From an uncultured Roseicyclus sp. (GTDB lineage: Bacteria > Pseudomonadota > Alphaproteobacteria > Rhodobacterales > Rhodobacteraceae): a DNA stretch of 64,000 bases. The stretch's first letter is position 1. Each line of letters opens with the position of its first letter. This document shows, piece after piece, positions 10,488 through 18,755 of this stretch. The notes beneath the pieces are model-generated. The model saw nothing but the letters and a program-made list of their open reading frames with translations. It was not told where the DNA came from and ran no database searches. The stretch lies in contig CANLXA010000001.1 in NCBI GenBank assembly GCA_947494975.1, positions 1,054,001 through 1,118,000 of the forward strand, read 5' to 3'. Made by a program: the position numbers and the translations under genes.

Positions 10488-11189
10488 TCACCCCAATACC
10501 ACCAATTGCTCAAATCGCGTCATGTCCGCGAACCGGCAGAATGCCGGACGTGTCAGGGGGATCACCGGCGCGGCCTCGGCCAGCTCGTCGAAAATCTCCT
10601 GCACCGCGTGCTCCCAAACCGGCAGCGCATCGTCGGGCAGCCAGTCGATGACATAGGCGAAGGTCATGTGGAACTGGTAGGCATCATGCTCCGCGTGGCG
10701 ATAGCCGAAGGCCTCCGCCAGCGCCTCGCGCCACGCTGTCATGCTGGCGGCCTCACCCGTGGTTGCACCGCGCAGACTCAGGCCCACGGGCCGCAGACCG
10801 GCCAGGCGCACGGCAAAGGGCGGCGGTGCGGCGAACTCCGCCAACCGCGCCACCATCGCCTCGGTCACATCCGCCACCGGGCCCTCCCGATCCATATCCG
10901 CAGGCCAGGCATCCGGCCCCCGCCGCGTTTCGATCACACCCTCGAACAGCGTCATGTGCAGGCTCTCCACCGGCGTGAAGAGCAGACCTTCCGCCCCGGG
11001 CAGCGCCATCATCAGCTCCCGCGCCCCCAGCACGGCCTCATGGGCCGGGTCGCCGGTATCCAGGTGGCAGACCACCGTATTGCCCGCCTCCGGCAGAAAC
11101 CGCGTCTCATCATATCGCAGCCCGAAGCGAGACGGCCGGCCGGCATGGGACCGGGCGGCAAAGGGGGTCAGATCACTTTCGAACGGCAT
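10488..11189 (-). CDS. DUF1868 / 2H phosphoesterase-like protein
   Basis: The ATG at 11189 is preceded by an excellent AGGAGGAG ribosome binding site, so I chose it over longer upstream extensions. It gives 233 residues. Two H-x-T motifs, SLHMTLFEG near residue 78 and QFHMTFAYV near residue 176, are the catalytic pair of the 2H/LigT phosphoesterase superfamily, and overall layout fits DUF1868 proteins. Such enzymes act on cyclic phosphates or RNA ends, but the substrate here is unknown. It diverges from the BNR-repeat gene. Confidence 0.8.
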   Translation of the reverse strand: MPFESDLTPFAARSHAGRPSRFGLRYDETRFLPEAGNTVVCHLDTGDPAHEAVLGARELMMALPGAEGLLFTPVESLHMTLFEGVIETRRGPDAWPADMDREGPVADVTEAMVARLAEFAAPPPFAVRLAGLRPVGLSLRGATTGEAASMTAWREALAEAFGYRHAEHDAYQFHMTFAYVIDWLPDDALPVWEHAVQEIFDELAEAAPVIPLTRPAFCRFADMTRFEQLVVLG

Positions 11190-11361
11190 GGCGGCTCCTC
11201 CTCGTCCGGCCTCGGCATACAGGCCGTTCGCAACCCTCTTGTGACATATCCCCCCGCACCGCGTTGAGCCCTCTCTCTGAGCCCAAACTGCGCCACCCCG
11301 CGACAGTATTGGGCCAAAAACCCGCCGATATGCTATTCTTCCCGGCAGGAGGGACCAAGAG

Positions 11362-12492
11362 ATGCCAGCACCACAAACCATCCTTATCGGCACAACCAAA
11401 GGCGCATTCCTGTTGCGGGGCGGGTCGGACGGATACGCCGTGTCCGGCCCCCATTGCGATGGCTGGCCGATCAACCACGTCGTGGCCGATACCGAGACCG
11501 GCGCGCTCTACGCCGGTGGCGGCAACGGGTTTTACGGCGCCGGTGTCTTTCGTTCCGGCGATGGCGGCGCAAGCTGGAGCCTGTCGAAACTCGCCACCGG
11601 GGATATGGACGAATGGTGCGCGAACGACCCCGACATGGCCGCGATGTTCAACTGGACGCCCACCGATGCACCCTTCGGCAAGGACATCCAATCGGTCTGG
11701 TCGCTCCATGCCACCAACGGCCACATCCGCGCCGGCACCAACCCCGCGCAGCTTGTCACCTCGCAAGATGGTGGCGAGACATGGGTACAAAATCCCGCGC
11801 TGGCCGGGTTCGAGGGACGCGATGAATGGAACCCCGGTGCGGCGGGCCTGGTCCTGCACACCATCGTCACGGCGCCGGAGGATCCCGCCAAGCTCTGGCT
11901 CGGCATCTCGGCCGCCGGTGTCTTCGCATCCGAGGATGGCGGCCAAAGCTGGGAGCGGCGCAACCGCCTCTCCAATGCCGAGGCCTGCGAGGGGCACAGC
12001 CACCCCGCTGCGCCCGCCAATGGCGAAACCGGCCATTGCGTGCACAACATCGCGCGCGGGCCCGGCGATCTGCTGTATCAGCAGAACCATCACGGCGTGT
12101 GGCGGTCGAACGATGGTGGGCGGCACTGGGACGACATCACCGAAGGCCTGCCCTCCACCTTCGGGTTCCCCATCGCGATGGACCCGGAGGATCCGCAGAC
12201 GATCTGGACCATCCCGCTCAACGGAGACAGCCAGGGCCGCTTCCCGCCCGAGGCCAAAGCCGCCGTCTGGCGCTCCACCGATGCGGGCGAAAGCTGGCAG
12301 GATCAGCGCAACGGCCTGCCCCAAAGCGCCTATTTCACCGTCCTGCGCCAAGCCATGGCCTCTGCTCCCGGCCACGTGGCGTTCGGCACGAATACCGGTT
12401 CCGTTTTCCTGACGCGCGACCGGGGCGGGACCTGGGACGAGGTCGCCCGCCACCTGCCCACCATCCTGTCGGTCGAGATGGCCGCGCAGTGA
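11362..12492 (+). CDS. BNR/sialidase-like beta-propeller protein
   Basis: The 376-residue protein has repeated Asp-box (BNR) motifs: SGDGGASWS, SQDGGETWV, SEDGGQSWE, SNDGGRHWD, STDAGESWQ and TRDRGGTWD. They are spread along the chain as in VPS10/sialidase-type beta-propellers. There is no signal peptide (MPAPQTILIGTTKGAF), so a cytoplasmic location is likely. Such proteins are often annotated as exo-alpha-sialidases, but the catalytic residues of true sialidases are not evident and the role is unknown. Start ATG 11362 is supported by AGGAGGGACC upstream. Confidence 0.85.
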   Translation: MPAPQTILIGTTKGAFLLRGGSDGYAVSGPHCDGWPINHVVADTETGALYAGGGNGFYGAGVFRSGDGGASWSLSKLATGDMDEWCANDPDMAAMFNWTPTDAPFGKDIQSVWSLHATNGHIRAGTNPAQLVTSQDGGETWVQNPALAGFEGRDEWNPGAAGLVLHTIVTAPEDPAKLWLGISAAGVFASEDGGQSWERRNRLSNAEACEGHSHPAAPANGETGHCVHNIARGPGDLLYQQNHHGVWRSNDGGRHWDDITEGLPSTFGFPIAMDPEDPQTIWTIPLNGDSQGRFPPEAKAAVWRSTDAGESWQDQRNGLPQSAYFTVLRQAMASAPGHVAFGTNTGSVFLTRDRGGTWDEVARHLPTILSVEMAAQ

Positions 12493-12591
12493 CAACCGCC
12501 CGTCAAGGCAGGTTTATCCCCCGCGGAGGGTGCGCCCTTTTGTGGTAGATTGGGTCCATTGCTTGATTTCATTATTGATTGGACCTGACCC

Positions 12592-12978
12592 ATGCCAAGC
12601 GTGGCGGACTATTTTGTTCTCCGGGACGGCCCCATAACAGTCGAAACCGGTGAAAGCTTCGAAACCGATCCCTTCTTCAAACCCGACGGGTTCGTTGAGG
12701 GCACCCATCGCGCCAAGGCCATTCTGGCGTTCAATATCAACCCGCTTCCCGATCCGCCGTTTTCAGCCTCGGTGGATTTCACGATCAACCAGATCGCAGC
12801 GCCGTTGCGCGAGATCGTTCATTACAACGGGTACACGGCAGCCGGCCCTGTCGTGTTGTGGGAGACCTTCCCCGCCACCGGTTTCGGAACAAATGTCGGC
12901 ACACAATTTCTGTTCGCCATTCAACGCGGCCGGGTGACGTTCTCCGATATCGTACTGTGGTATCAGCTCCGGATCTGA
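12592..12978 (+). CDS. Hypothetical beta-rich protein
   Basis: The 128-residue product has no signal peptide, no cysteines and no obvious membrane segment. Alternating hydrophobic residues (AKAILAFNINPL, FSASVDFTIN, PVVLWETFPATGF, QFLFAIQRGRVTFSDIVLWYQL) suggest a beta-sandwich. It stands alone, 99 bp after the BNR gene and 48 bp before the FAD dehydrogenase gene. I recognise no family. Confidence 0.6.
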   Translation: MPSVADYFVLRDGPITVETGESFETDPFFKPDGFVEGTHRAKAILAFNINPLPDPPFSASVDFTINQIAAPLREIVHYNGYTAAGPVVLWETFPATGFGTNVGTQFLFAIQRGRVTFSDIVLWYQLRI

Positions 12979-13026
12979 CGCAACGCCGCTATCGACGCCT
13001 CACGGGACAGCCGCTAGCCTCCCGCC

Positions 13027-14658
13027 ATGGATTACGACGTCATCATCGTTGGCGCGGGCCTGTCGGGCATGGTCGCGGCCTTCCACACCGCCGAACGCGG
13101 CCGCAAGGTCGCGCTTCTGGATATGGAGGGTCCGCAATCGCTCGGCGGGCAGGCCTGGTGGAGCCTCGGCGGCCTCTTCATGGTCGACACCCCCGAACAG
13201 CGCCGGATGCGCTTGCGCGACGGCCGCGATCTGGCTGCGTCCGATTGGTTCGGGTCCGCGCAATTCGACCGCGCTGAGGATGCCAACCCCCGGCAATGGG
13301 CCGAGGCCTATCTGGATTTCGCCGCGGGCCCGATGCGCAGCTACCTCCACGGCCTCGGTATGCGCTGGTTTCCAGTGGTCGGATGGGCCGAACGCGGCGG
13401 TGCCCATGCCGATGGGCACGGCAATTCCATCCCCCGCTTCCACGTCACCTGGGGTACCGGCACCGGCGTGGTCAGGCCTTATGCCGATCGCATCACCGCC
13501 CATCCCAACATCACGCTCCACTTTCGCCACCGTGTCACCGCCCTCACCGTGGAGGCCGGCGCGATCACCGGCGTCTCGGGCGATATCCTGGCCGAGGACA
13601 ATGCCGTGCGCGGCGCCTCCACCAATCGCGACGTTGCCGGCTCCTTCGATCTCAACTCGCCCAAGGTCGTCATCACCAGCGGCGGGATCGGTGGCAATCA
13701 CGATCTCGTCCGCGCCGCCTGGCCGCAGGACCGTCTCGGCCCACCGCCCATCCACATGGTCTCCGGCGTGCCCGATTACGTCGACGGTCAGATGGCGCAA
13801 GTCGCCCAAGCCAATGGCGCCGCCGCCATCAACACGGACCGGATGTGGCACTACACCGAAGGCCTCAGGAACTGGGACCCGATCTGGCCCAATCACGGCA
13901 TCCGCATCCTGCCCGGCCCTTCCTCGATGTGGTTCGACGCCAATGGCGACCGGCTGGAGGCCCCCTGCTTTCCCGGTTTCGACACCACCTCAACCCTCAA
14001 ACGCATCCTCTCCACCGGGCAGGACCATTCGTGGTTCATCCTCACGCAAAGCATCATTGAAAAGGAATTCGCGCTCTCCGGCAGTGAGCAGAACCCGGAC
14101 CTTACCTCCGGCAAATGGGCCGCCGTCCTGAAGGAACGCCTCGGCAAAGGCGCCACGGCGGCGGTCGAGGCCTTCAAGAAACACGGCGAGGATTTTGTCG
14201 TCGCCCAGGATCTCGACACGCTCATTGCGGGTATGAACAAGATCACCCCGCAATCGCCCCTCGATCCCGCCCGGATCCGCACGCAGATCGAGGCGCGGGA
14301 CCGCCAACTCACCAACACGGTCTCCAAGGATGCGCAAATCACCGCCATCCGCGGCGCGCGCAAATATGTCGGCGACAAGCTGATCCGCACCGCCAAACCC
14401 CACCGCATCCTCGATCCCGCCCACGGGCCCCTGATCGCCGTGCGCCTCAACATCCTCACCCGCAAAAGCCTGGGCGGTCTGCACACCGACCTCGCCGGCC
14501 AGTGCCTCAAATCCGATGGCACCCCCTTCCCCGGCCTCTACGCGGCCGGCGAAGTCGCGGGCTTCGGCGGCGGTGGCTATCATGGCTACAATGCGCTTGA
14601 AGGCACCTTCCTGGGCGGCTGCATCTTTTCCGGAAAGATCCTCGGCGAAACTCTCTAA
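13027..14658 (+). CDS. FAD-binding dehydrogenase, 3-ketosteroid dehydrogenase-like
   Basis: The 543-residue flavoprotein begins MDYDVIIVGAGLSGMVAAFHTAERG, a Rossmann FAD motif. It contains GGQAWWSLGGLF, SGGIGGNHDLVR, and ends GLYAAGEVAGFGGGGYHGYNALEGTFLGGCIFSG, the second FAD-binding signature of the fumarate reductase/ketosteroid-1-dehydrogenase superfamily. Length and motifs fit the putative FAD-binding dehydrogenase group often annotated in proteobacteria without known substrate. There is no signal peptide. A GC-rich repeat element follows the stop. Confidence 0.88.
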   Translation: MDYDVIIVGAGLSGMVAAFHTAERGRKVALLDMEGPQSLGGQAWWSLGGLFMVDTPEQRRMRLRDGRDLAASDWFGSAQFDRAEDANPRQWAEAYLDFAAGPMRSYLHGLGMRWFPVVGWAERGGAHADGHGNSIPRFHVTWGTGTGVVRPYADRITAHPNITLHFRHRVTALTVEAGAITGVSGDILAEDNAVRGASTNRDVAGSFDLNSPKVVITSGGIGGNHDLVRAAWPQDRLGPPPIHMVSGVPDYVDGQMAQVAQANGAAAINTDRMWHYTEGLRNWDPIWPNHGIRILPGPSSMWFDANGDRLEAPCFPGFDTTSTLKRILSTGQDHSWFILTQSIIEKEFALSGSEQNPDLTSGKWAAVLKERLGKGATAAVEAFKKHGEDFVVAQDLDTLIAGMNKITPQSPLDPARIRTQIEARDRQLTNTVSKDAQITAIRGARKYVGDKLIRTAKPHRILDPAHGPLIAVRLNILTRKSLGGLHTDLAGQCLKSDGTPFPGLYAAGEVAGFGGGGYHGYNALEGTFLGGCIFSGKILGETL

Positions 14659-14664
14659 GCCCTT

Positions 14665-14709
14665 TCATCTTGGCCAAAAACTCCGGGGGCGTGGGGGCAG
14701 CGCCCCCAC
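14665..14709 (+). repeat. GC-rich intergenic repeat, copy 1
   Basis: TTTCATCTTGGCCAAAAACT leads into CCGGGGG, then a perfect hairpin GTGGGGGC / GCCCCCAC (14691-14709). It starts 7 bases after the FAD dehydrogenase stop and resembles the copies at 17814, 25613, 52589 and 62541. It may act as a terminator. Confidence 0.65.
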
Positions 14710-14976
14710 CCGAGGCCCCGTCTCGGCGGCTGCGTGCCCACGCAAACGAAACCGCGTGCGGCGCAAGCCGCCCCGCTTGGTCGGTTGCATCCCATCCAAG
14801 GTCAGGATTCCCGCAGCTTGCCGCAACCGCACCGTTCCAGCCAGCTTGAGCCGCACCGCCTCACCCGAACCCAGCCCCCCGCGCGCAATGACCTGACGAT
14901 CTGCACATCTCCTGCACACGGCCCCGCCACCAAACCGCTACCTCTTCGGCATTGTCACGACCCAAAGGAATTTTCC
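14710..14976. other. Gene-free stretch upstream of creD
   Basis: This stretch between the repeat element and the creD start contains an in-frame extension of creD without a plausible start or family similarity. Apart from the creD ribosome binding site (AAAGGAA) I see no feature. Confidence 0.4.
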
Positions 14977-16404
14977 ATGCGCAGCCTCGGCATCCGCTTC
15001 CTGATCGTCGGCCTCCTCGCCGTCCTGATGTATATCCCGATCTTCTTCGTCTCCCTCGTCGTCGAGGACCGATCCCGCCTGGCCGATCGCACCTTGGCCG
15101 AGGTCGGCCAGGAATGGGGCGGATCGCAGCTTCTCTCCGGCCCGGTTCTGATCCTGCCCGTCCAGGGCCCCGTCACCACCACCGAACGCGTCAATGTCAC
15201 CGATCCCGAGACCGGCGAGGTCACCCAGGAAGACCGCCCCGTAACCCGCATCCGCCGCGCCGCCTCCATCTACCTCCTGCCCGAGGATTTCACCCTCGAC
15301 ATCACCACCGAAACCGAGATCCGCTCGCGCGGCCTCTTCGACGTGCCCGTCTTCCAGGCTCTGGCCACGATGGGCCTCACCTACGATCTCGACAATGCCG
15401 ACGATCTGCTGACCGGTGCCGAAGAAATCCTCTGGGATGAGGCCAGTCTCCGCCTCACCGTCTCCGCCAACCGCGCCCTGCGCGGCGCAGCCAGCCTGAC
15501 AACCGGCACAACCGACATTCCGCTGGAGCCCCGCGCTGGCAACAATGCGGGCGTCATCGCCCATCTGGGCGACCCGCGGGGCCATGACGGTTATACCATG
15601 ACCCTCGGCTTCAACGGTGCCGCCGATCTGCGCACCACCCCGGCGGGCCGCAGTTCCACAATCACCTTCACATCCGATTGGCCGCATCCCAGCTTCTATG
15701 GTGCCTTCCTGCCGAATACCCGCGAGATCTCCGACGACGGTTTCACCGCCACATGGGAGATCCCCCATCTCGCCCGCCCGCTCCCCCAGGCCGCGCGGCA
15801 GGATTACGACGACACTGCCCGCGCCCAGGCCGCCTTCGGCGTGCGCTTCTTCCAGCCCAATGATTTCTACCAGAAGGCCTACCGCGCCGCACGCTACGGC
15901 ATCCTGTTCATCGCGCTCACCTTCCTGACCGTGCTGCTGATCGAAGGCACCACCCGCAAACCCACCCATCCCGTGCAATACATCCTGATCGGGCTTGCTC
16001 AATCGGTCTTTGTCCTCCTGATGGTCTCCTTCGCCGAACAGATCGGCTTCGGGTCTGCCTATGCGCTCTCGGCGGGCGCCACGACGCTTCTGCTCACCCT
16101 CTTCGGCGCCCTTGGCCTCAAACTCAGGCGGCGCACGCTGATCCTCGGGCTGATGCTGGCGATCACCTACGCCGTCCTCTACCTGATCCTGCGCTCCGCC
16201 GATTACGCGCTCCTCGCCGGATCCACCCTTGCCTTCCTCGCGCTGGCATTGACCATGTACATGACGCGCAACGAAGACTGGTACGGCGCGCCGCGGGATC
16301 CGACAAAAACGATCTTCGGCACCCCGCGCCATGGCGTACCCCAGCAACCGAAGACCGCGACGGATACGGCACCGGAGCCGCAACCGCAGCCCTCGGCCCC
16401 GTAA
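14977..16404 (+). CDS. creD: CreD-family inner membrane protein
   Basis: From ATG 14977, with AAAGGAA upstream, the product has 475 residues. MRSLGIRFLIVGLLAVLMYIPI is the N-terminal membrane anchor. It is followed by a large periplasmic region (about residues 25-300) with EWGGSQLLSGPVLILP, a CreD hallmark, and then six or so C-terminal membrane helices beginning at FQPNDFYQKAYRAARYGILFIALTF. CreD is an inner membrane protein linked in enterobacteria to the CreBC regulon and envelope stress. Its biochemical role is unknown. No creBC genes are visible here. The C-terminal tail is rich in proline and glutamine. Confidence 0.9.
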   Translation: MRSLGIRFLIVGLLAVLMYIPIFFVSLVVEDRSRLADRTLAEVGQEWGGSQLLSGPVLILPVQGPVTTTERVNVTDPETGEVTQEDRPVTRIRRAASIYLLPEDFTLDITTETEIRSRGLFDVPVFQALATMGLTYDLDNADDLLTGAEEILWDEASLRLTVSANRALRGAASLTTGTTDIPLEPRAGNNAGVIAHLGDPRGHDGYTMTLGFNGAADLRTTPAGRSSTITFTSDWPHPSFYGAFLPNTREISDDGFTATWEIPHLARPLPQAARQDYDDTARAQAAFGVRFFQPNDFYQKAYRAARYGILFIALTFLTVLLIEGTTRKPTHPVQYILIGLAQSVFVLLMVSFAEQIGFGSAYALSAGATTLLLTLFGALGLKLRRRTLILGLMLAITYAVLYLILRSADYALLAGSTLAFLALALTMYMTRNEDWYGAPRDPTKTIFGTPRHGVPQQPKTATDTAPEPQPQPSAP

Positions 16405-16918
16405 GGCCGCAACACCGGGGCTCGGGGTCGAACACTGGCCTCGGGTCCCGAACTCGCGTCCAAACGGCCTGACCGCTACCCTCCCGGCCCGTCTCACCAC
16501 ACCCGCCCGCCATGCATCCCGAGCCGGCGTCGTTTGCGATGACACATACAGGCTATTGCCATCGTCTAGCCGAAGTGGATGCCATCCCCGTCCTGCCGCT
16601 CCAAATCAACGGATCATGCCGCGCCGTAGCCTGGGGATTGAGTGGGCCGGGCGCCCGAACTCATGCACGACATCCTTGGACATGTGGCAGGGGGCGAAGG
16701 CGCTGGCCGTCCTCCACAATACCGACGGCACACCCGGCCGCCATGCAATCTTTGCCTGCTTTCCCTCCCTGCAGCTGCGCGTAGATCTCCTGCCCGCGCC
16801 TCGGCAGACGAGCGCCCGAGACCGCATCCACTTGCCGCGTCGCGCCCATCTGGCGCAGACACCACCGGCCTGATACGCCGTTGCACACCACCGCCGCGAC
16901 AACACGAGGTCAGGTCCC
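16405..16918. other. 514-bp gap between creD and the DUF1989 gene
   Basis: This unusually long gap has only short overlapping open frames on both strands with no recognisable protein and no good ribosome binding sites. A decayed gene or RNA elements are possible, but I can support nothing specific. Confidence 0.4.
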
Positions 16919-17773
16919 ATGCCCAACCGGCGCCCCAAGCTGAGCCCCCCACCCTCCGACGCTGATGCCCGCCGCGCCGTGAAGCCAGTCATCTGTTACC
17001 CGCCCGAAACCCTGCCCACCCCACAGGGTCTCGGCCCTGCTACACCCACCGGATCGATCACCACACATATCGCCCCGCCCCGCGAGGCCGCCACCTTTCT
17101 TGCCAAGGCCGGTCAGACGATCCGCATCACCTCTATCGACGGCCCCCAGGTCGGCGACCTGAACCTCTGGAACGTGCAAGACCTCTCCGAGCGCTTCTTC
17201 TCCGGCAAAACCCGCGCGCTCCACGGCACCCATGTCACCACCGGCGACATCCTCTGGTCCAACCTGCCGCATCTGCGCCCGATGGCGACCGTCACCTATG
17301 ACAGCCTCGACTGGTACGGCATCGACGCCTACGGCGGCGCGGTCCATGACGTCATCGGCACACGATGCGACCCCTACACCAACGCGCTCCTGAATGCGGG
17401 CGACCAGTACCACCATTGCTGCCACTCCAACCTCACCCGCGCGCTCGCCGATCACACCGGCCTGCCGCTCCACGAGGCCGAAACCCACATCCACGACGTT
17501 CTCAACGTCTTCATGTGCACCGGTTTCACCCACGACACCGGGCAGTATTTCATGAAGGCCTCCCCGGTCCGCCCCGGCGACAGGCTCGAATTCCGCGCCG
17601 AGATCGACCTGCTCGGCGCGCTGTCCGCCTGCCCCGGCGGCGATTGCGGTGCCGAACACTCGTCGGACACCACGCCGTGCTACCCGCTGCAAATCGAAAT
17701 CTTTGACACAGACCACACCGCCACCCACCAGCCGCCCGACCCAAACGCCTACACCCGCAACCACGGCCGCTAA
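16919..17773 (+). CDS. DUF1989 (urea carboxylase-associated) family protein
   Basis: The 284-residue protein contains the DUF1989 pattern: AGQTIRITSIDGPQVGDLNLWN (about 62-83), a middle segment GTRCDPYTNALL, HHCCHSNLTRAL, then VLNVFMCTGF, and the conserved end LSACPGGDCG near residue 240. Cysteine and histidine residues in these blocks suggest metal binding. Family members sit near urea carboxylase or aminomethyltransferase-like genes; here the neighbour is a convergent cysteine hydrolase, which may hint at amide or urea-derived nitrogen metabolism. The N-terminal 35 residues are proline-rich and poorly conserved, so the true start may be later. Confidence 0.85.
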   Translation: MPNRRPKLSPPPSDADARRAVKPVICYPPETLPTPQGLGPATPTGSITTHIAPPREAATFLAKAGQTIRITSIDGPQVGDLNLWNVQDLSERFFSGKTRALHGTHVTTGDILWSNLPHLRPMATVTYDSLDWYGIDAYGGAVHDVIGTRCDPYTNALLNAGDQYHHCCHSNLTRALADHTGLPLHEAETHIHDVLNVFMCTGFTHDTGQYFMKASPVRPGDRLEFRAEIDLLGALSACPGGDCGAEHSSDTTPCYPLQIEIFDTDHTATHQPPDPNAYTRNHGR

Positions 17774-17813
17774 CCTCCCAATAAGGTTAACGCGCGCCCG
17801 CCTCCTTCCAATG

Positions 17814-17862
17814 GTCCAAAATACCCCGGGGGAGGCCGCAGGCCGGGGGCAGCGCCCCCAAG
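17814..17862 (+). repeat. GC-rich intergenic repeat, copy 2
   Basis: TCCAATGGTCCAAAATACC leads to CCGGGGGAGGCC, GGCC and a GGGGGC-AGC-GCCCCC hairpin (17845-17859). It lies between the stops of two convergent genes and could serve as a bidirectional terminator. Confidence 0.65.
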
Positions 17863-17866
17863 CAAC

Positions 17867-18487
17867 CTAGACGGCCCGCATCGCCGCCTGCACCTCGGCA
17901 AGGCTCCGCACCGCGCCACTTTGCAGATATTCCATTGCCCGCAAGGCCGCCTCATGGGCCGCCACGCTCGATCCGGCCACGCACTCCTCGATCACCCGGC
18001 AGAAATAATCGCTCTGGTGCCCGTCCACGAAGGTGTAATGCACGCAGACATCTGTCAGCCCTCCCACGAGGATCAGGGTGTCGATCTTCAACGCCTTCAG
18101 ATAAATCTCGAAATCGGTCCCGAAAAACGCCGAATAGCGCCGCTTGCGGATCACGATGTCATCGGGCCGCACACCCATCTGCTCCACGGCCAAAGCTGTC
18201 TTCGGGTTGTCCTCCAGGCAATGCACATCCTCATCGCCATCCAGCTCCCGCCCGAAATCCACGCCGCTCGGATGATGCACTTCCTGGATGAACATGACCG
18301 GGATCCCGACCTCCCGCGCCACGTCGATGGCGCCGCGCGCCGTCAGCATCCGTGCAGCGTATCCCGGCATGTTATCGATCGACCGCACCGCGCTCGCATC
18401 GACGAACGTCGAGGCCTGAATATCCACCACGATCAGCGCCGCACGCCCCTCGATGAGCGCCCGTTCCACCTTGTTTGCATTCGCCAT
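17867..18487 (-). CDS. Isochorismatase-family cysteine hydrolase
   Basis: From ATG 18487 (ribosome binding site GGAAGGG) the product has 206 residues. AALIVVDIQASTF holds the catalytic aspartate, VIRKRRYSAFFGTD the lysine, and GGLTDVCVHYTFVDG the nucleophile cysteine, a complete Asp-Lys-Cys triad. This family hydrolyses amides such as nicotinamide, N-carbamoyl compounds, biuret or ureidoacrylate; the exact substrate cannot be told. It is convergent with the DUF1989 gene and divergent from the decarboxylase leader. Confidence 0.88.
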   Translation of the reverse strand: MANANKVERALIEGRAALIVVDIQASTFVDASAVRSIDNMPGYAARMLTARGAIDVAREVGIPVMFIQEVHHPSGVDFGRELDGDEDVHCLEDNPKTALAVEQMGVRPDDIVIRKRRYSAFFGTDFEIYLKALKIDTLILVGGLTDVCVHYTFVDGHQSDYFCRVIEECVAGSSVAAHEAALRAMEYLQSGAVRSLAEVQAAMRAV

Positions 18488-18600
18488 GGCATCGCCCTTC
18501 CGTGACCACGTTTCACACCTCGCAGAAATCCGCCGCGCGATGCAAATTTTCTCTTGATCCGACTCACCCTTTGCCCCACATGCCGCCCCATAGACGCCAA

Positions 18601-18740
18601 CGCACGCGCCTCTGTCACGGGTGGTAAGTCGGTTTCGCGCACGTTCAGTACGCTGACCCGGGATAACCACCGCAGTTACGTAGCGACGGTAACGTCTCCC
18701 TTTGATCGCAACGCCGTCCCCTTCAATGGGGGCGTTACGT
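18601..18740 (+). ncRNA. Candidate speF leader RNA upstream of the decarboxylase
   Basis: The 5' leader of the decarboxylase gene is strongly structured. GGGTGGT (18619-18625) can pair with ACCACC (18666-18671), enclosing a conserved-looking core. GTAACG (18689-18694) can pair with CGTTAC (18733-18738), and this competes with a local hairpin AACGCC...GGCGTT reinforced by CCCC/GGGGG (18710-18736). That hairpin ends just before the ribosome binding site GGAG at 18746. Position and gene context fit the speF motif known from alphaproteobacteria upstream of ornithine-decarboxylase-type genes. The assignment rests on memory of that family and on these pairings, not on a covariance search. Confidence 0.55.
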
Positions 18741-18755
18741 CTCTTGGAGAACGTG

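Noticed and set aside
16512-16992. Several short frames on both strands in the creD-DUF1989 gap
   Set aside because: They are mutually overlapping, cysteine- and arginine-rich and without homologous motifs or ribosome binding sites.
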